From the NCBI GenBank assembly GCA_049521495.1, contig JBEKOT010000002.1, positions 1-64,000 of the forward strand: a stretch of 64,000 nt of DNA. Direction: 5' to 3'. The translations under genes and the position numbers were made by a program. This document shows positions 1-9,210 of this stretch, in pieces (position 1 is the stretch's first letter; every line of letters starts with the position of its first letter). Under the pieces are notes generated by a model that worked only from the letters and a program-made list of their open reading frames with translations, did no database searches and had not been told where the DNA came from. This stretch comes from CAWEPK01 sp049521495 (lineage in GTDB: Bacteria; Desulfobacterota; Syntrophorhabdia; Syntrophorhabdales; WCHB1-27).

Positions 1-802
1 GGCCAACGGGAGAAGCGTCGTGCTTCTGCACGGGAAGAACTTTTTCGGTGCCTACTGGAAGGAGACCATCGACGTGCTGTCAAAAAACGGTTATCGGGTT
101 GTGGTCCCCGACCAGCTAGGCTTCGGCAAGTCGGCCCGACCGGACATCCATTACAGCTTTCACCTTTTTGCCGCAAACACGAAAAAACTCCTTGACACTT
201 TAGGCATCAAGCAGGCGGCGATCGTGGGACACTCCATGGGAGGGATGGTCGCCGCCAGGTTTGCGCTCCTCTACCCCGACACGGTCAGCGCGCTGGTACT
301 TGAAAACCCCATCGGGCTGGAAGATTACCGTGAACTGGTTCCCTACATCTCCCTCGAGGAGGCCTATCAGAACGAATTGAAGGCCACCGAGGAGGGAATC
401 AGGAAGTATATCAGAGGCTACTTCGTTACCTGGAAGCCGGAGTACGAAGAATATGCCAACGTAGCCATACGTATGCGGAAGAGCGGCGAGTATCCCCGGC
501 AGGCGCTTTCATCGGCCCTGACCTACCAGATGATTTACGAACAGCCCGTCTGCCATGAGTTCCCGAACATCAAGGCCAGGACGCTCCTCATCATCGGCCA
601 GTCTGACCGGACGGTCGTTGGCAAGGCGCGTATGAAGAAGGAACTTGTGCGGCTGGCGGGGAACTATCCGGAGTTGGGGAGGAAAACCGCCAGACTGATC
701 CCGCGCGCGGCGCTGGTGGAGATCCAGAACGCGGGCCATATCCCGCGTTTCGAGTTTCCCGCCCGTTACCATGAGGAGCTGCTCCGCTTCCTGGAGGAAT
801 AG
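1..802 (+). CDS. alpha/beta hydrolase (5' end cut by window)
   Basis: The frame is already open at base 2, so the N terminus lies outside the window, though probably only a short piece is missing. Visible alpha/beta-hydrolase marks are the oxyanion-hole segment LLHGKNFFG near the start, the nucleophile elbow GHSMGG with its Ser, an acid candidate in IGQSDRTV, and the C-terminal GHIPRFEFP that supplies the catalytic His. It is a single-domain esterase/hydrolase-type fold with no internal membrane segment. The substrate cannot be told from sequence; haloalkane dehalogenase, esterase and C-C hydrolase relatives all share these motifs. It converges with the aminotransferase downstream and is not part of that transcript. 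Confidence 0.85.
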   Translation, partial: ANGRSVVLLHGKNFFGAYWKETIDVLSKNGYRVVVPDQLGFGKSARPDIHYSFHLFAANTKKLLDTLGIKQAAIVGHSMGGMVAARFALLYPDTVSALVLENPIGLEDYRELVPYISLEEAYQNELKATEEGIRKYIRGYFVTWKPEYEEYANVAIRMRKSGEYPRQALSSALTYQMIYEQPVCHEFPNIKARTLLIIGQSDRTVVGKARMKKELVRLAGNYPELGRKTARLIPRAALVEIQNAGHIPRFEFPARYHEELLRFLEE

Positions 803-850
803 CTGGCGCGTAATCCCTGTGATCCGGCCGTGACACCCAAGTGCCCGGCC

Positions 851-1957
851 TTAAAGCACCTTCCGGAGGGTGTTGAGAAGGCGGGCCACGTTCTCCACTC
901 TCGCCGTATGCCCGAGCATGCCTATGCGCCAGGTCTTTCCTGCGAGAGACCCCAGGCTTCCGCTTATCTCGATCTTAAACTCCTTTCGCAGACGCCTGCG
1001 GACCGCTGCCTCGTCGATCCCGGCCGGCACCGACACGACGTTCAAGGTGGGCAGGCGATAGGGCTTTTCGACAAACATCTCGAGGCCCATTTCCTCAAGC
1101 CCGGCGACCAGCGCAAGGTGGGCTTGCATGTGCCTCTCGTACACCTTCTCCGGCCCTTCGCCGAAAAAGAGAAGGAGGGCCTGACAGAGGCCGTAGATCA
1201 TGTTTGCCGGCACCGTATGGTGGTAAATCCTCTTGCTGCCCCAATAATCGTCGAGAAGGCCCACATCGAGGTACCAGTTGGGCACTTTAGTCTTCCGCGT
1301 TTTGACCGTAGTCATCGCTTTTTCCGAAAACGAAAAGGGCGAAAGGCCGGGAGGGCAGGAGAGGCATTTCTGGGTGCAACTGTAAAGGGCGTCGCAATTC
1401 CATTCGTCCATAGCGCATTTGATGCCGCCGAGGGTCGTTACGGTGTCTACTATGTATAGGGTATCGCTCCCCTTGAGGAGGGAACCGATCTCGGCGACGG
1501 GGTTTCTCGCGCCCGTGGATGTCTCGCCGTGCACGACGGCGACCATCTTGTAAGATTCGCGGCGAATCTGTTTTTCCACCTCTTCGACGACGACCGGTGT
1601 GCCCCAGGGAAACTCCAGCGTGTCCACGCGGGCGCCGAGCCTGGAAGCCACCTCGTGCATGCGCATGCCGAAAAAGCCGTTAATGAGGACCAGGACCCTG
1701 TCCCCCGGCTCTACCAGGTTGACGAAGCACGCCTCCATTCCGGCCGACCCTGTCCCCGATATGGGGATGGTAAAATCGTTGTTCGTATTCATGATGCGTC
1801 GAAGCAGCGCCTTGACTTCATCGTCGATCGTGAGAAGGTAGGGGTCGAGATGGCCCAGCGTATTTCTACTCAGAGCGGAATAGACCTCGGGAGTAACGAG
1901 TGACGGCCCCGCCCCCATGAGAAGAATGTCTTCAATATGGTCCAGCACATTGTTCAC
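851..1957 (-). CDS. class V PLP aminotransferase (alanine-glyoxylate type)
   Basis: A 368-residue fold-type I PLP enzyme of the serine-pyruvate/alanine-glyoxylate aminotransferase family, whose usual length is 360-400. It opens with the family's GPSLVTPEV-type segment. The cofactor Asp sits in YIVDTVTTLGG, and the Schiff-base Lys is in CTQKCLSCPPG, where relatives usually read SQKCL-PPG. The GTG start is preferred because AAAGGAGGAAAG lies just upstream on the minus strand. It transfers amino groups between small amino and keto acids in the cytosol; the exact pair is unknown. It diverges from the FadR-type regulator and Liv operon across about 220 bp, so a role in the same catabolic pathway is possible but inferred. 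Confidence 0.85.
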   Translation of the reverse strand: MNNVLDHIEDILLMGAGPSLVTPEVYSALSRNTLGHLDPYLLTIDDEVKALLRRIMNTNNDFTIPISGTGSAGMEACFVNLVEPGDRVLVLINGFFGMRMHEVASRLGARVDTLEFPWGTPVVVEEVEKQIRRESYKMVAVVHGETSTGARNPVAEIGSLLKGSDTLYIVDTVTTLGGIKCAMDEWNCDALYSCTQKCLSCPPGLSPFSFSEKAMTTVKTRKTKVPNWYLDVGLLDDYWGSKRIYHHTVPANMIYGLCQALLLFFGEGPEKVYERHMQAHLALVAGLEEMGLEMFVEKPYRLPTLNVVSVPAGIDEAAVRRRLRKEFKIEISGSLGSLAGKTWRIGMLGHTARVENVARLLNTLRKVL

Positions 1958-2142
1958 GTAGTTCTTTCCTCCTTTTATTGTATCCAGTCAAGGGTGGGGC
2001 CTTTGAAAGACCGGCGATCTAATATCCCATAATTGGAGAGAATATTCAAGGACTTGCTCTAATGGTGCGGGGCTTTTTCTCGCATGATTTTGTCGCACTA
2101 GGCGGGGTGCCCCGCATGGCCGGATCCCTTTTCGAAAAACGC

Positions 2143-2172
2143 TTGACAGGGAGGCGGATGTTGTCCTAATCT
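2143..2172 (+). promoter_or_regulatory. promoter of the FadR-type regulator, probably leaderless
   Basis: A perfect TTGACA (2143-2148) and a weak -10 TAATCT (2167-2172) are separated by 18 bp. Transcription would start around 2179-2182, on or next to the regulator ATG at 2182, where no Shine-Dalgarno is visible. The mRNA may therefore be leaderless. A CTTAT...ATAAG inverted repeat overlaps the start and could be an autoregulatory site. Confidence 0.5.
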
Positions 2173-2181
2173 GCTTATCAT

Positions 2182-2841
2182 ATGAAGATAATAAGATCGA
2201 GGGACATGGTCGTAAAAAAGCTCCTCGACATGATCACGAAGGGCAAAATATCCCCCGGCGACAAGCTTCCGTCGACGGAGCACCTTGCGAAGACGATAGG
2301 GACCAGCGTCATTTCAGCAAGGGAAGCAGTGAAGAACCTGGAAAACATCGGCATAGTCGAGATTAGCCACGGCCGAGGCATCTTCATGACCAGGGGCGCG
2401 CCGGTGATAGAGGAGTTGCTGGAGGCCAGGAAGGTGATAGAGTCTTACAGCGCCGTTGCGGCTGCTCAAAAGAAGGAACCGGAAGGTCTCGCGCAGATCA
2501 GGTATTTCCTCGACGAGATGGGCAGGTACAGCCGGGAAGGAGACATCGATTCTTACAGCGAGATGGACTACGAGTTCCACCTCGCCATCGGGAAGGCGGC
2601 GGGGAACCGCATACTCTTCAAGACCCTCGAGAATATCAGAGAGCTGTTGCAATACCAGCAGTCTACGATCAACAGGGTCCCCGACATCATGCGACTCTCC
2701 TCGGTGCGCCACCACGAGATCTTCGATGCCATAAGCGTGGGCGACGGGGAGAAGGCCGGTTCCCGGATGAGGGTCCACATCAGCGAGGTGATAGAGTTCT
2801 GGAAGAGGCATATCGGCCCGCAAATAAAGCGGGGCGGGTAG
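2182..2841 (+). CDS. GntR-family regulator, FadR subfamily (FCD domain)
   Basis: A 219-residue repressor-type protein. Residues 1-70 form a winged helix with the GntR signature (KISPGDKLPSTEHLA, then SAREAVKNLENIGIVEISHGRGIF). Residues 80-210 are an all-helical FCD ligand-binding domain with the metal-binding pattern seen as D..YH-like EFHLAIG and HHEIFDAI. FadR/FCD regulators usually sense the organic acid handled by neighbouring genes. It lies 29 bp upstream of livJ in the same direction, so it probably controls the downstream importer and racemase. The first ATG is used; a second ATG at 2206 preceded by GAGGG is an alternative start. Confidence 0.9.
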   Translation: MKIIRSRDMVVKKLLDMITKGKISPGDKLPSTEHLAKTIGTSVISAREAVKNLENIGIVEISHGRGIFMTRGAPVIEELLEARKVIESYSAVAAAQKKEPEGLAQIRYFLDEMGRYSREGDIDSYSEMDYEFHLAIGKAAGNRILFKTLENIRELLQYQQSTINRVPDIMRLSSVRHHEIFDAISVGDGEKAGSRMRVHISEVIEFWKRHIGPQIKRGG

Positions 2842-2870
2842 AAACAATTCCAAAAATCAAGGAGGATGAC

Positions 2871-4142
2871 ATGCGTACCATGCGACTCTCGATAGTATGT
2901 GCGGCTTCTCTTATTGCCCTGTTGGTTCTGGGTGGCGCAAGCCTGGCGCAGCAGCCGAAGGTTATCAAGATCGGCGCGGTCTATCCCCTCACCGGGAACA
3001 TCGCCTCGACCGGACTTGACTGCAGGCGGGGCGCAGAGCTTGCCGTCGATATAATAAACGGCAAATACGATCTCAACCTCCCGCTGGCAAAAACAGAGGG
3101 GCTGCCCAACCTGGGAGGGGCAAAGATCGAGCTGGTCTTCGCGGACACGAAGGGAGACCCGAAAAACGGCATGTCGGAGGCGGAGCGGCTCGTGTCGCAG
3201 GAAAAGGTGGTAGCCATGATAGGGGCCTACCAGAGCGCTGTGACAAAGACAGCGAGCCAGGCGACGGAAAGGCTGAAGGTCCCTTATGTCTGCTCCGATT
3301 CTTCTTCCCCGACCCTCACGGAGAGGAATTTCAAGTACTTCTTCAGGGTGAGCCCCCACGACGGCTCTTTCGCGAAGGACCAGTTCCAGTTCCTTAAGGA
3401 CCTCGAAAAGAAGAAGAGCCAGAAGATAGCGACCATCGCCCTGCTTTACGAGAATACGGAGTTCGGCTCCAACGTGGGGAAGGCGGCCAACCAGTATGCT
3501 AAGGAGTTCGGTTACAAGGTAGTGGCCGATATCTCCTACGCGGCAAACGCGACCGACGTGACGAGCGAGGTGGGCGTCCTGATAAAGGCCAAGCCCGACG
3601 TACTGATGCACGCCTCCTACATCACTGATGCCATCCTCTTCACGAAAACCTTCAAGGAGATGAATTTTGCTCCCAAGGGGATCATGACCTTTGCCGGCTA
3701 CATAGAGCCTGCGTACCTGCCCGCGGTAAAGTCCGACGGGGATTACATCATCATCAGGTCGACCTTCGCCCTCGATCTCGCGAAGGGGAAGCCGCTCGTA
3801 GCCCAGGTGAACGAGCTCTTCAAGAAGAAATACGGCATAGACATGAGCGAGAACGCGGCCCGCAGCTTCGCCGCGCCTTTCGTCCTGGCCGACGCGATCA
3901 ACAGGGCAAAATCGACAAAGAGCGAGGATATTGTCAAGGCGCTACTGGCCACCAACATTCCGGGCGACCAGGTGATCTACCCGTGGAAGGGCGTCAAGTT
4001 CGACCCGAAGACGCACCAGAATATCTATGCGAGAGGGACCCTCGTACAGGTGCTCGACGAGAAATACGCCACGGTGTGGCCTTTCGATGCTGCCGCAAAA
4101 GACGTAGTCTGGCCGTTCCCCGGCTGGAGGGGTAGGAAGTAG
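2871..4142 (+). CDS. livJ: branched-chain-type ABC importer, periplasmic binding protein
   Basis: A 423-residue type I periplasmic binding protein of the LivJ/LivK family. A Sec signal peptide spans residues 1 to about 26, with the hydrophobic core ending in GGASLA before QQ. Mature protein begins with IKIGAVYPLTG, the usual first strand. Two alpha/beta lobes follow, with the hinge motif ALLYENTEFGSNVG. An AAGGAGG ribosome site precedes the ATG. The stop overlaps the livH GTG start by one base, so the genes are translationally coupled. Despite the family name, many relatives bind aromatic or organic acids or amides, and ligand identity is not visible here. It is paralogous to the binding protein at 49331. 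Confidence 0.92.
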   Translation: MRTMRLSIVCAASLIALLVLGGASLAQQPKVIKIGAVYPLTGNIASTGLDCRRGAELAVDIINGKYDLNLPLAKTEGLPNLGGAKIELVFADTKGDPKNGMSEAERLVSQEKVVAMIGAYQSAVTKTASQATERLKVPYVCSDSSSPTLTERNFKYFFRVSPHDGSFAKDQFQFLKDLEKKKSQKIATIALLYENTEFGSNVGKAANQYAKEFGYKVVADISYAANATDVTSEVGVLIKAKPDVLMHASYITDAILFTKTFKEMNFAPKGIMTFAGYIEPAYLPAVKSDGDYIIIRSTFALDLAKGKPLVAQVNELFKKKYGIDMSENAARSFAAPFVLADAINRAKSTKSEDIVKALLATNIPGDQVIYPWKGVKFDPKTHQNIYARGTLVQVLDEKYATVWPFDAAAKDVVWPFPGWRGRK

Positions 4143-5002
4143 TGCCGGAACAGCTCTTACAGCAAATCGTCAACGGTCTGATGATCGGGTTCATGTACTC
4201 CCTGATCGCCATCGGGCTGACCCTCATATGGGGCGTCATGAACATCGTTAATTTCGCACACGGCGATTTCCTCATGGTGGGCATGTTCGCCTCTTTCTGG
4301 CTCTACACGCTTTACGGCCTGGACCCCCTTTTTTCCATCCCCATCTGCGCTGTCCTTCTCTTCGTAATCGGGGTCCTTCTCTACCGTTTCGTAGTGAGCA
4401 AGGTAATGTCGGGGCCGATACTGGCCCAGCTCGTTGTGACCTTCGGGATCAGCATCTTTATCGCAAACCTCGCGGTCTACCTGTGGACGCCCGACTTCAG
4501 GCTCATCGACAAACCGTTGCTTTCCGGCACGTGGCACCTGGGCGACGTTCAGCTCAGCATACCTAAGGCGGTCGCCTCGCTGGGGAGCATCGTCACTTCG
4601 GCCGCCGTCTTCCTCTTTCTGAAGAAGACGAAGACAGGCAAGGCAATCCTGGCGACGGAGATGGACAGGGAGGCAGCCCTGCTCATGGGGATCAACACGG
4701 AGCGCATAAATTCCCTCTCCTTCGGCCTGGGCGCCGCCCTCGTCGGCATCGCCGGGGCCTTCCTCTCCACCTACTATTATATATATCCCCAGGTGGGCGG
4801 CCTTTTCGGCACCATTGCTTTTTCCATCGTTGCCCTTGGCGGGTTCGGCAGCATCTCGGGCGCCTTCATCGCGGGCATTCTCGTCGGTCTCGTCCAGACC
4901 CTGGGCGGCTTCTTTTTCGACCCCGCTTACAAGTACGCCATCGTGTTCATGATCTACCTCATCACCGTGTGGATAAGGCCCCAGGGGCTTCTGGGATGGT
5001 AG
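4142..5002 (+). CDS. livH: branched-chain-type ABC importer permease LivH
   Basis: A 286-residue inner-membrane permease with about eight hydrophobic segments and the LivH-type opening (NGLMIGFMYSLIAIGLTLIWG, then MNIVNFAHGDF). The cytoplasmic coupling loop near residues 175-185 reads ATEMDREAALLMGI. It pairs with LivM to form the translocation pore. The start is a GTG overlapping the livJ stop by one base, with GGAGGGG and AGGAAG just upstream. Confidence 0.92.
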   Translation: MPEQLLQQIVNGLMIGFMYSLIAIGLTLIWGVMNIVNFAHGDFLMVGMFASFWLYTLYGLDPLFSIPICAVLLFVIGVLLYRFVVSKVMSGPILAQLVVTFGISIFIANLAVYLWTPDFRLIDKPLLSGTWHLGDVQLSIPKAVASLGSIVTSAAVFLFLKKTKTGKAILATEMDREAALLMGINTERINSLSFGLGAALVGIAGAFLSTYYYIYPQVGGLFGTIAFSIVALGGFGSISGAFIAGILVGLVQTLGGFFFDPAYKYAIVFMIYLITVWIRPQGLLGW

Positions 5003-5006
5003 GCGG

Positions 5007-5972
5007 ATGAAAGGCTTCTCATCGAAACAGATCGTGATCGGAAGCCTCGTGCTGGCCGTTGCCATCGTCCTGCCCCTCATCTTTACGAGCACATTTTTCC
5101 AGCACGTGATGATCCTCGTCTTCATGTTCGGCGTCATGGGCGTTGCCTGGAACATAATGGGCGGCTACGCAGGCATGTTCTCCTTCGGCCAGGTCGCGTT
5201 CTTCGGCATCGGGGCCTACACGTCCTCTTTCCTGCTCATGACCTACGGGGTCAACCCCTGGGTAGGGCTCGTCATCGGGGGGTTGGTCGCCGCCTTGGTA
5301 GCCGCTGCCCTCGGGTACCCCTGCTCCAACCTTCGAGGCCACTATTTCGCCATAGCGAGCATCGCCTTCGGCGAGATCGTCCGGACCCATTTCAACAACT
5401 GGAAGCTCGTAGGGGCCGCGGAGGGCCTCTCCCTGCCCATGCTCGACGGGGGCATGAAAGATTTCATGTTCCATTCTTCCAAGCTCCCTTACTACTACAT
5501 CGTACTCGCCTTCCTGCTCCTTGCCCTGTTGGTCTGCCGCATGGTGAGCAGGTCGAAGATGGGGTACTATTTTCGTGCCATCAAGGAGAGCCATGACGTC
5601 GCCCAGGTCCTGGGCATCAACGTCGCCCGGTACCGGCTCGTCGCCATCATGGTCAGCGCTTTCCTGACCGCCATGGCCGGCACCTTTTATGCCCAATACA
5701 TACTTTACATCGACCCGGACAGCGTTATGATCCTTCCCGTTTCGGTCCAGATCGTCCTGATAGCGATGCTCGGCGGGGCGGGGACGGTAATGGGTCCCCT
5801 GATAGGAGCGGCCATCCTCATGCCTATCTCGGAGGTCACGAGGGTCTACCTCGGTTACAAGGGCACGGGCATCGACATGCTCGTCTACGGGTTCCTCATT
5901 ACCCTCATCTCCGTCTATCAGCCGAAAGGCGTTTGGGGCCTTGTTTCGAACAGGGCGAAGAGGGTGGGGTGA
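5007..5972 (+). CDS. livM: branched-chain-type ABC importer permease LivM
   Basis: A 321-residue second pore subunit, about nine hydrophobic segments, with the LivM hallmark GGYAGMFSFGQVAFFGIGAY. The coupling loop reads FRAIKESHDVAQVLGINVARYR. It starts 4 bp after livH, and its TGA overlaps the livG GTG start (GTGA), so the whole set is one coupled operon. Confidence 0.92.
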   Translation: MKGFSSKQIVIGSLVLAVAIVLPLIFTSTFFQHVMILVFMFGVMGVAWNIMGGYAGMFSFGQVAFFGIGAYTSSFLLMTYGVNPWVGLVIGGLVAALVAAALGYPCSNLRGHYFAIASIAFGEIVRTHFNNWKLVGAAEGLSLPMLDGGMKDFMFHSSKLPYYYIVLAFLLLALLVCRMVSRSKMGYYFRAIKESHDVAQVLGINVARYRLVAIMVSAFLTAMAGTFYAQYILYIDPDSVMILPVSVQIVLIAMLGGAGTVMGPLIGAAILMPISEVTRVYLGYKGTGIDMLVYGFLITLISVYQPKGVWGLVSNRAKRVG

Positions 5973-6709
5973 AGAAGGCAGCCTGTCTCGACGTGCAGGG
6001 GGTCACGAAGCTCTTCGGCGGACTCAGGGCAAACGACGACGTCCACTTTCGCGTGGAGGAAGGGGAGATCGTCAGCATCATAGGGCCCAACGGGGCGGGG
6101 AAATCGACGCTCTTCAACTGCATCACCGGTTTTTATAAGCCGAACAGCGGGAAGGTCCTCTTCTTCGGGAAGGACATCACGCGCCTCCGTGCCGACAAGG
6201 TATGCCGGATGGGGATTGCCAGGACCTTCCAGGTCGTCCAGGTGATCGGGGACATGACGGTCCTCGAAAACGTGATGACCGGCGCGCTCCTTGGGTGCGT
6301 GAAAATAGCCAGGGCCAGGGACAAGGCGGAAGAGGTTCTGGCCTTCACTGGCCTCCTCGAAAAAAAGGACCGCCTCGGGACGGAACTGACCATCGCCGAG
6401 AAGAAGAGGCTGGAAGTATCGATGGCGCTGGCCACGCAGCCGAGGTTGCTAATGCTCGACGAGTCGATGGCCGGCCTTACGGTCGTCGAGCTGCGGGAGA
6501 TGATGGAACTCATAAAGGCAGTTAGAAAGAGCGGGGTGACGCTGGTAGTCGTGGAGCACGTGATGGAGGCGGTCATGGAGATCTCCGACCGGGTCGTTGT
6601 TCTCAATTCGGGCAGAAAGATCATGGAGGGGCCGCCCAGGGAGGTGGTCTCCAATCCCGAAGTGATCCGGGCCTATCTGGGGGACGGGTACCGTGCTGTC
6701 GGTCGATAA
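5969..6709 (+). CDS. livG: branched-chain-type ABC importer ATPase LivG
   Basis: A 246-residue cytosolic ATPase. Walker A is GPNGAGKSTLFN. The signature helix is the degenerate LTIAEKKRLEV that LivG proteins often have instead of LSGGQ. Walker B is LLMLDES with Ser where Pro is usual but the catalytic Glu retained, and the switch His is in VEHVMEAV. An in-frame TTG lies 12 codons upstream, but GTG at 5969 is preferred: it overlaps the livM stop by 4 bp and removes a non-homologous extension. It forms a heterodimer with LivF. Confidence 0.9.
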   Translation: MKKAACLDVQGVTKLFGGLRANDDVHFRVEEGEIVSIIGPNGAGKSTLFNCITGFYKPNSGKVLFFGKDITRLRADKVCRMGIARTFQVVQVIGDMTVLENVMTGALLGCVKIARARDKAEEVLAFTGLLEKKDRLGTELTIAEKKRLEVSMALATQPRLLMLDESMAGLTVVELREMMELIKAVRKSGVTLVVVEHVMEAVMEISDRVVVLNSGRKIMEGPPREVVSNPEVIRAYLGDGYRAVGR

Positions 6710-7397
6710 GGTTTCCGTGGGCTATAGGGGCCTCATGGCCGTGCAAGGCGTCTCCTTCCACGTAGATGCGGGGGAGATCGTCAGTCTCGTCGGCTCCAAC
6801 GGGGCAGGGAAGTCGACTATCTTGAAAACTATTGCGGGCCTTATCCACCCGCAGGAGGGGCGGATCACCTTTGGCGGGAGCCCCATAGAACGCATGGCCG
6901 CGTACGATATCGTCAAGAAGGGCATATCGATGATCCCGGAGGGGAGGCGGCTCTTCGGAAGGCTCTCCGTCCTCGACAACCTCCTTCTCGGGTCTTATGC
7001 TTTGAACGGAAAAGCCGAGGTAGAGGAGAGGCTAGAGAACGTCTTCTCCCTCTTCCCCATTCTCGCAGCAAGGAAGGGCCAGCGGGCCGACACGTTCAGC
7101 GGCGGAGAACAGCAGCAGCTTGCCATTGCCCGGGGGCTTATGTCACGCCCGTCGCTGCTCATGCTGGACGAGCCGTCCCTGGGGCTCATGCCCAAGCTGG
7201 TTTCAGAGATCTTCAAAGTGGTACGGGAGATAGCGGAAAAAGGTGTGACCGTGCTGCTGGTGGAGCAGAACGTCTTCGAGGCCCTGCAGATATCGAACCG
7301 GGCCTATGTGCTCCAGACCGGCCGCATCGTCCTCGAAGGCAGGGGCGAGGAGCTAATAGAATCGGACCTCGTGCGCAAGGCCTATCTCGGAATGTAG
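6693..7397 (+). CDS. livF: branched-chain-type ABC importer ATPase LivF
   Basis: A 234-residue ATPase with all nucleotide-binding motifs intact: Walker A GSNGAGKSTILK, signature FSGGEQQQLAIARGL, Walker B LLMLDEPSLGL, and switch His replaced by the LivF-typical VEQNV. GTG start, overlapping the end of livG by 17 bp. It completes the livJHMGF set; the racemase gene starts 39 bp later and is likely co-transcribed. Confidence 0.92.
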   Translation: MLSVDKVSVGYRGLMAVQGVSFHVDAGEIVSLVGSNGAGKSTILKTIAGLIHPQEGRITFGGSPIERMAAYDIVKKGISMIPEGRRLFGRLSVLDNLLLGSYALNGKAEVEERLENVFSLFPILAARKGQRADTFSGGEQQQLAIARGLMSRPSLLMLDEPSLGLMPKLVSEIFKVVREIAEKGVTVLLVEQNVFEALQISNRAYVLQTGRIVLEGRGEELIESDLVRKAYLGM

Positions 7398-7436
7398 ACG
7401 CAGTCCCGAACGATCGCGATAGCGAGGAGGTATCCT

Positions 7437-8726
7437 ATGCGCGTTGTCATGCGGTATGGGAAAAGGGGCCTTAATCTCGATCTGCCCGATGATGTAAAGG
7501 CCACGGTCATCCACAAGAAGCGTATGCCTGTGGCAAGCGACAAGGAAGGGGCGGTGCGGTCCGCACTGGCGAAACCTGTGGGCTGCAGGCCGCTGCGGGA
7601 GGAGGCCAGGGGCTGCAAAAACGTCTGCATCTGCATCTGCGATATCACGAGACCTGTCCCCAACGGCACCGTTCTTCCTGTGCTCTTGGACCGGCTCATA
7701 GAGGCGGGGGTGAGCGCAGAATCGATCACCATCCTCGTGGCCACGGGCCTCCACAGGCCGAACGAAGGCGAGGAGCTTGCCGAGCTCGTGGGCAGCGACC
7801 GGGTGCTTGCAACTGTGCGGGCGGTGAACCACTTTGCCAGGAACGAAGACGACCACGTTTTCCTGGGCACGACTTCCTGCGGCATGCCGGTCAAGCTTGA
7901 CAGGCGTTTCGTGGAGGCCGACATGCGCATAGTGACAGGCCTTGTTGAGCCCCACTTCATGGCGGGCTATTCCGGCGGCAGGAAGGTTATCGTGCCGGGA
8001 GTCGCTTACGAGGAGACCATAAGGTACCTCCATTCTACCGGCATGCTGATCCACGAGATGTGCGACAACACCATCCTGGAGGGCAACCCCCTGCACGGGG
8101 CGCAGATAGAGGCGACCAGGATGGTGGGCAAGACCTTCGCCGTCAATACCGTCATCGACGAAGAGCGCCGCCTCTCCTACGTCAATTTCGGCATGCTGGA
8201 GGAGAGCCACCTCGCGGCAGTCGCCTTTGCCAGGCCGTACTTTGAAATCCCTCTGGACCGCCGGTTCAAGACGGTCGTCACGAGCTCGGCAGGCTATCCG
8301 CTCGACAGGAACTACTATCAGACGGTCAAGGGGATGGTTGGGGTGACGGGCATAGTCAGCCCCGGATCGGACATCTTTATCGCCTCCGAATGCGCCGAGG
8401 GACTTGGCGCCCCGGAGTTTGCCGTATCACAGGAGCGATTCATCGCCGAGGGGACCGATGCTTTCCTTGCCAGGACCCTGGGCCAGTCGTGCGCCGCAAT
8501 CGACGAGTGGGAGACGGTTATGCAGATCAAGGCCATGAAGCTGGCCGCGATCCACCTTTACAGCGACCGCCTGACGCCGGAGCAAAAGACCCTCACCGGC
8601 GTGGACTGCGTCGAGTCCCTTTCGGACGCCGTGGCGGAATGTCTGAAAAGGAAGGGGGATAGAGAGGTAGCAATAGTCCCCGAAGGCCCCTACGTCATAC
8701 CTGTTTCTACAGGCGGCTGCGTCTGA
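7437..8726 (+). CDS. larA: LarA-family nickel-dependent hydroxyacid racemase
   Basis: A 429-residue LarA-family (DUF2088) enzyme. In Lactobacillus plantarum LarA the nickel-pincer cofactor is bound by Lys184 and His200, with His108 and His174 catalytic. Here His106 (ATGLHRPNEG), His173, Lys183 (GYSGGRKVI) and His199 fall at matching spacing, so the active site looks intact. It interconverts D and L forms of a 2-hydroxyacid; family members differ in substrate, so lactate is not assured. A strong AGGAGG lies 6 nt before the ATG. A cysteine cluster CKNVCICIC near residues 60-68 is unusual. The maturation genes larB, larC and larE are not in the window. Position behind livF suggests it processes an imported acid. 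Confidence 0.82.
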   Translation: MRVVMRYGKRGLNLDLPDDVKATVIHKKRMPVASDKEGAVRSALAKPVGCRPLREEARGCKNVCICICDITRPVPNGTVLPVLLDRLIEAGVSAESITILVATGLHRPNEGEELAELVGSDRVLATVRAVNHFARNEDDHVFLGTTSCGMPVKLDRRFVEADMRIVTGLVEPHFMAGYSGGRKVIVPGVAYEETIRYLHSTGMLIHEMCDNTILEGNPLHGAQIEATRMVGKTFAVNTVIDEERRLSYVNFGMLEESHLAAVAFARPYFEIPLDRRFKTVVTSSAGYPLDRNYYQTVKGMVGVTGIVSPGSDIFIASECAEGLGAPEFAVSQERFIAEGTDAFLARTLGQSCAAIDEWETVMQIKAMKLAAIHLYSDRLTPEQKTLTGVDCVESLSDAVAECLKRKGDREVAIVPEGPYVIPVSTGGCV

Positions 8727-8745
8727 GGGGCAGCTCTCGAGCCTG

Positions 8746-9210
8746 TTAACGCGCCTTTGGCAGAACGAGCCTGAGGAGCCTGTATGCCTTCCCGTAGATG
8801 CCCGGCGCTTCCGATTCCCGGGGACCTGCGACATTGAGAACCTTCGGCCGCACCAGCTCGAGCCACGACCTTACCTCCCCTATGGCCTGGACTTCGGGGC
8901 TTTTCTCAAGATCGACGACGAGGTGAGGCCTGTGCCTGGCCGAGGCGACCCTTAAGGTCAAGGCGCTGCCTCCGGAAAGCCGGCCTTTGGCGATTATCAG
9001 GGTAGCATCGGAGTCGGCGACGTTCATCTCCGTCCTTACCTTATAGTCCCTCGATTCTATCTCCGTGAGCTTCCGGTATCTCTCGTCTATAGGGCCGTCT
9101 TCGGCCTTCCTCCCTCTGGGTATCGACCCCCCGTAATCGAGGCCGAGCTCGATTGCAGCGTCGAGGGCTGCCCTGTCCACCCCTGTCTGCCCTCCCGATA
9201 TGACCTTCAC
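8746..9210 (-). CDS. putative molybdenum-cofactor carrier protein
   Basis: A 154-residue Rossmann-type protein of the putative Mo-cofactor carrier family, recognised by the N-terminal strand-loop KVISGGQTGVDRAALDAA, a GG.IP.GR.AEDG segment and NVADSDATLI. Family members are related to lysine-decarboxylase-like nucleotide-binding folds, and one algal member binds molybdenum cofactor; a function here is inferred only. Cytosolic. It is convergent with the racemase gene (19 bp apart) and has no operon partner. The aldehyde oxidoreductase at 15423 is a possible cofactor client, but it is not adjacent. Confidence 0.7.
   Translation of the reverse strand: MKVISGGQTGVDRAALDAAIELGLDYGGSIPRGRKAEDGPIDERYRKLTEIESRDYKVRTEMNVADSDATLIIAKGRLSGGSALTLRVASARHRPHLVVDLEKSPEVQAIGEVRSWLELVRPKVLNVAGPRESEAPGIYGKAYRLLRLVLPKAR

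Noticed and set aside
4157..5155. Long minus-strand frames opposite livH/livM and other GC-rich genes (also 2568-3611 and 19602-20768)
   Set aside because: They mirror high-GC coding genes with clear families and have no domain content of their own.
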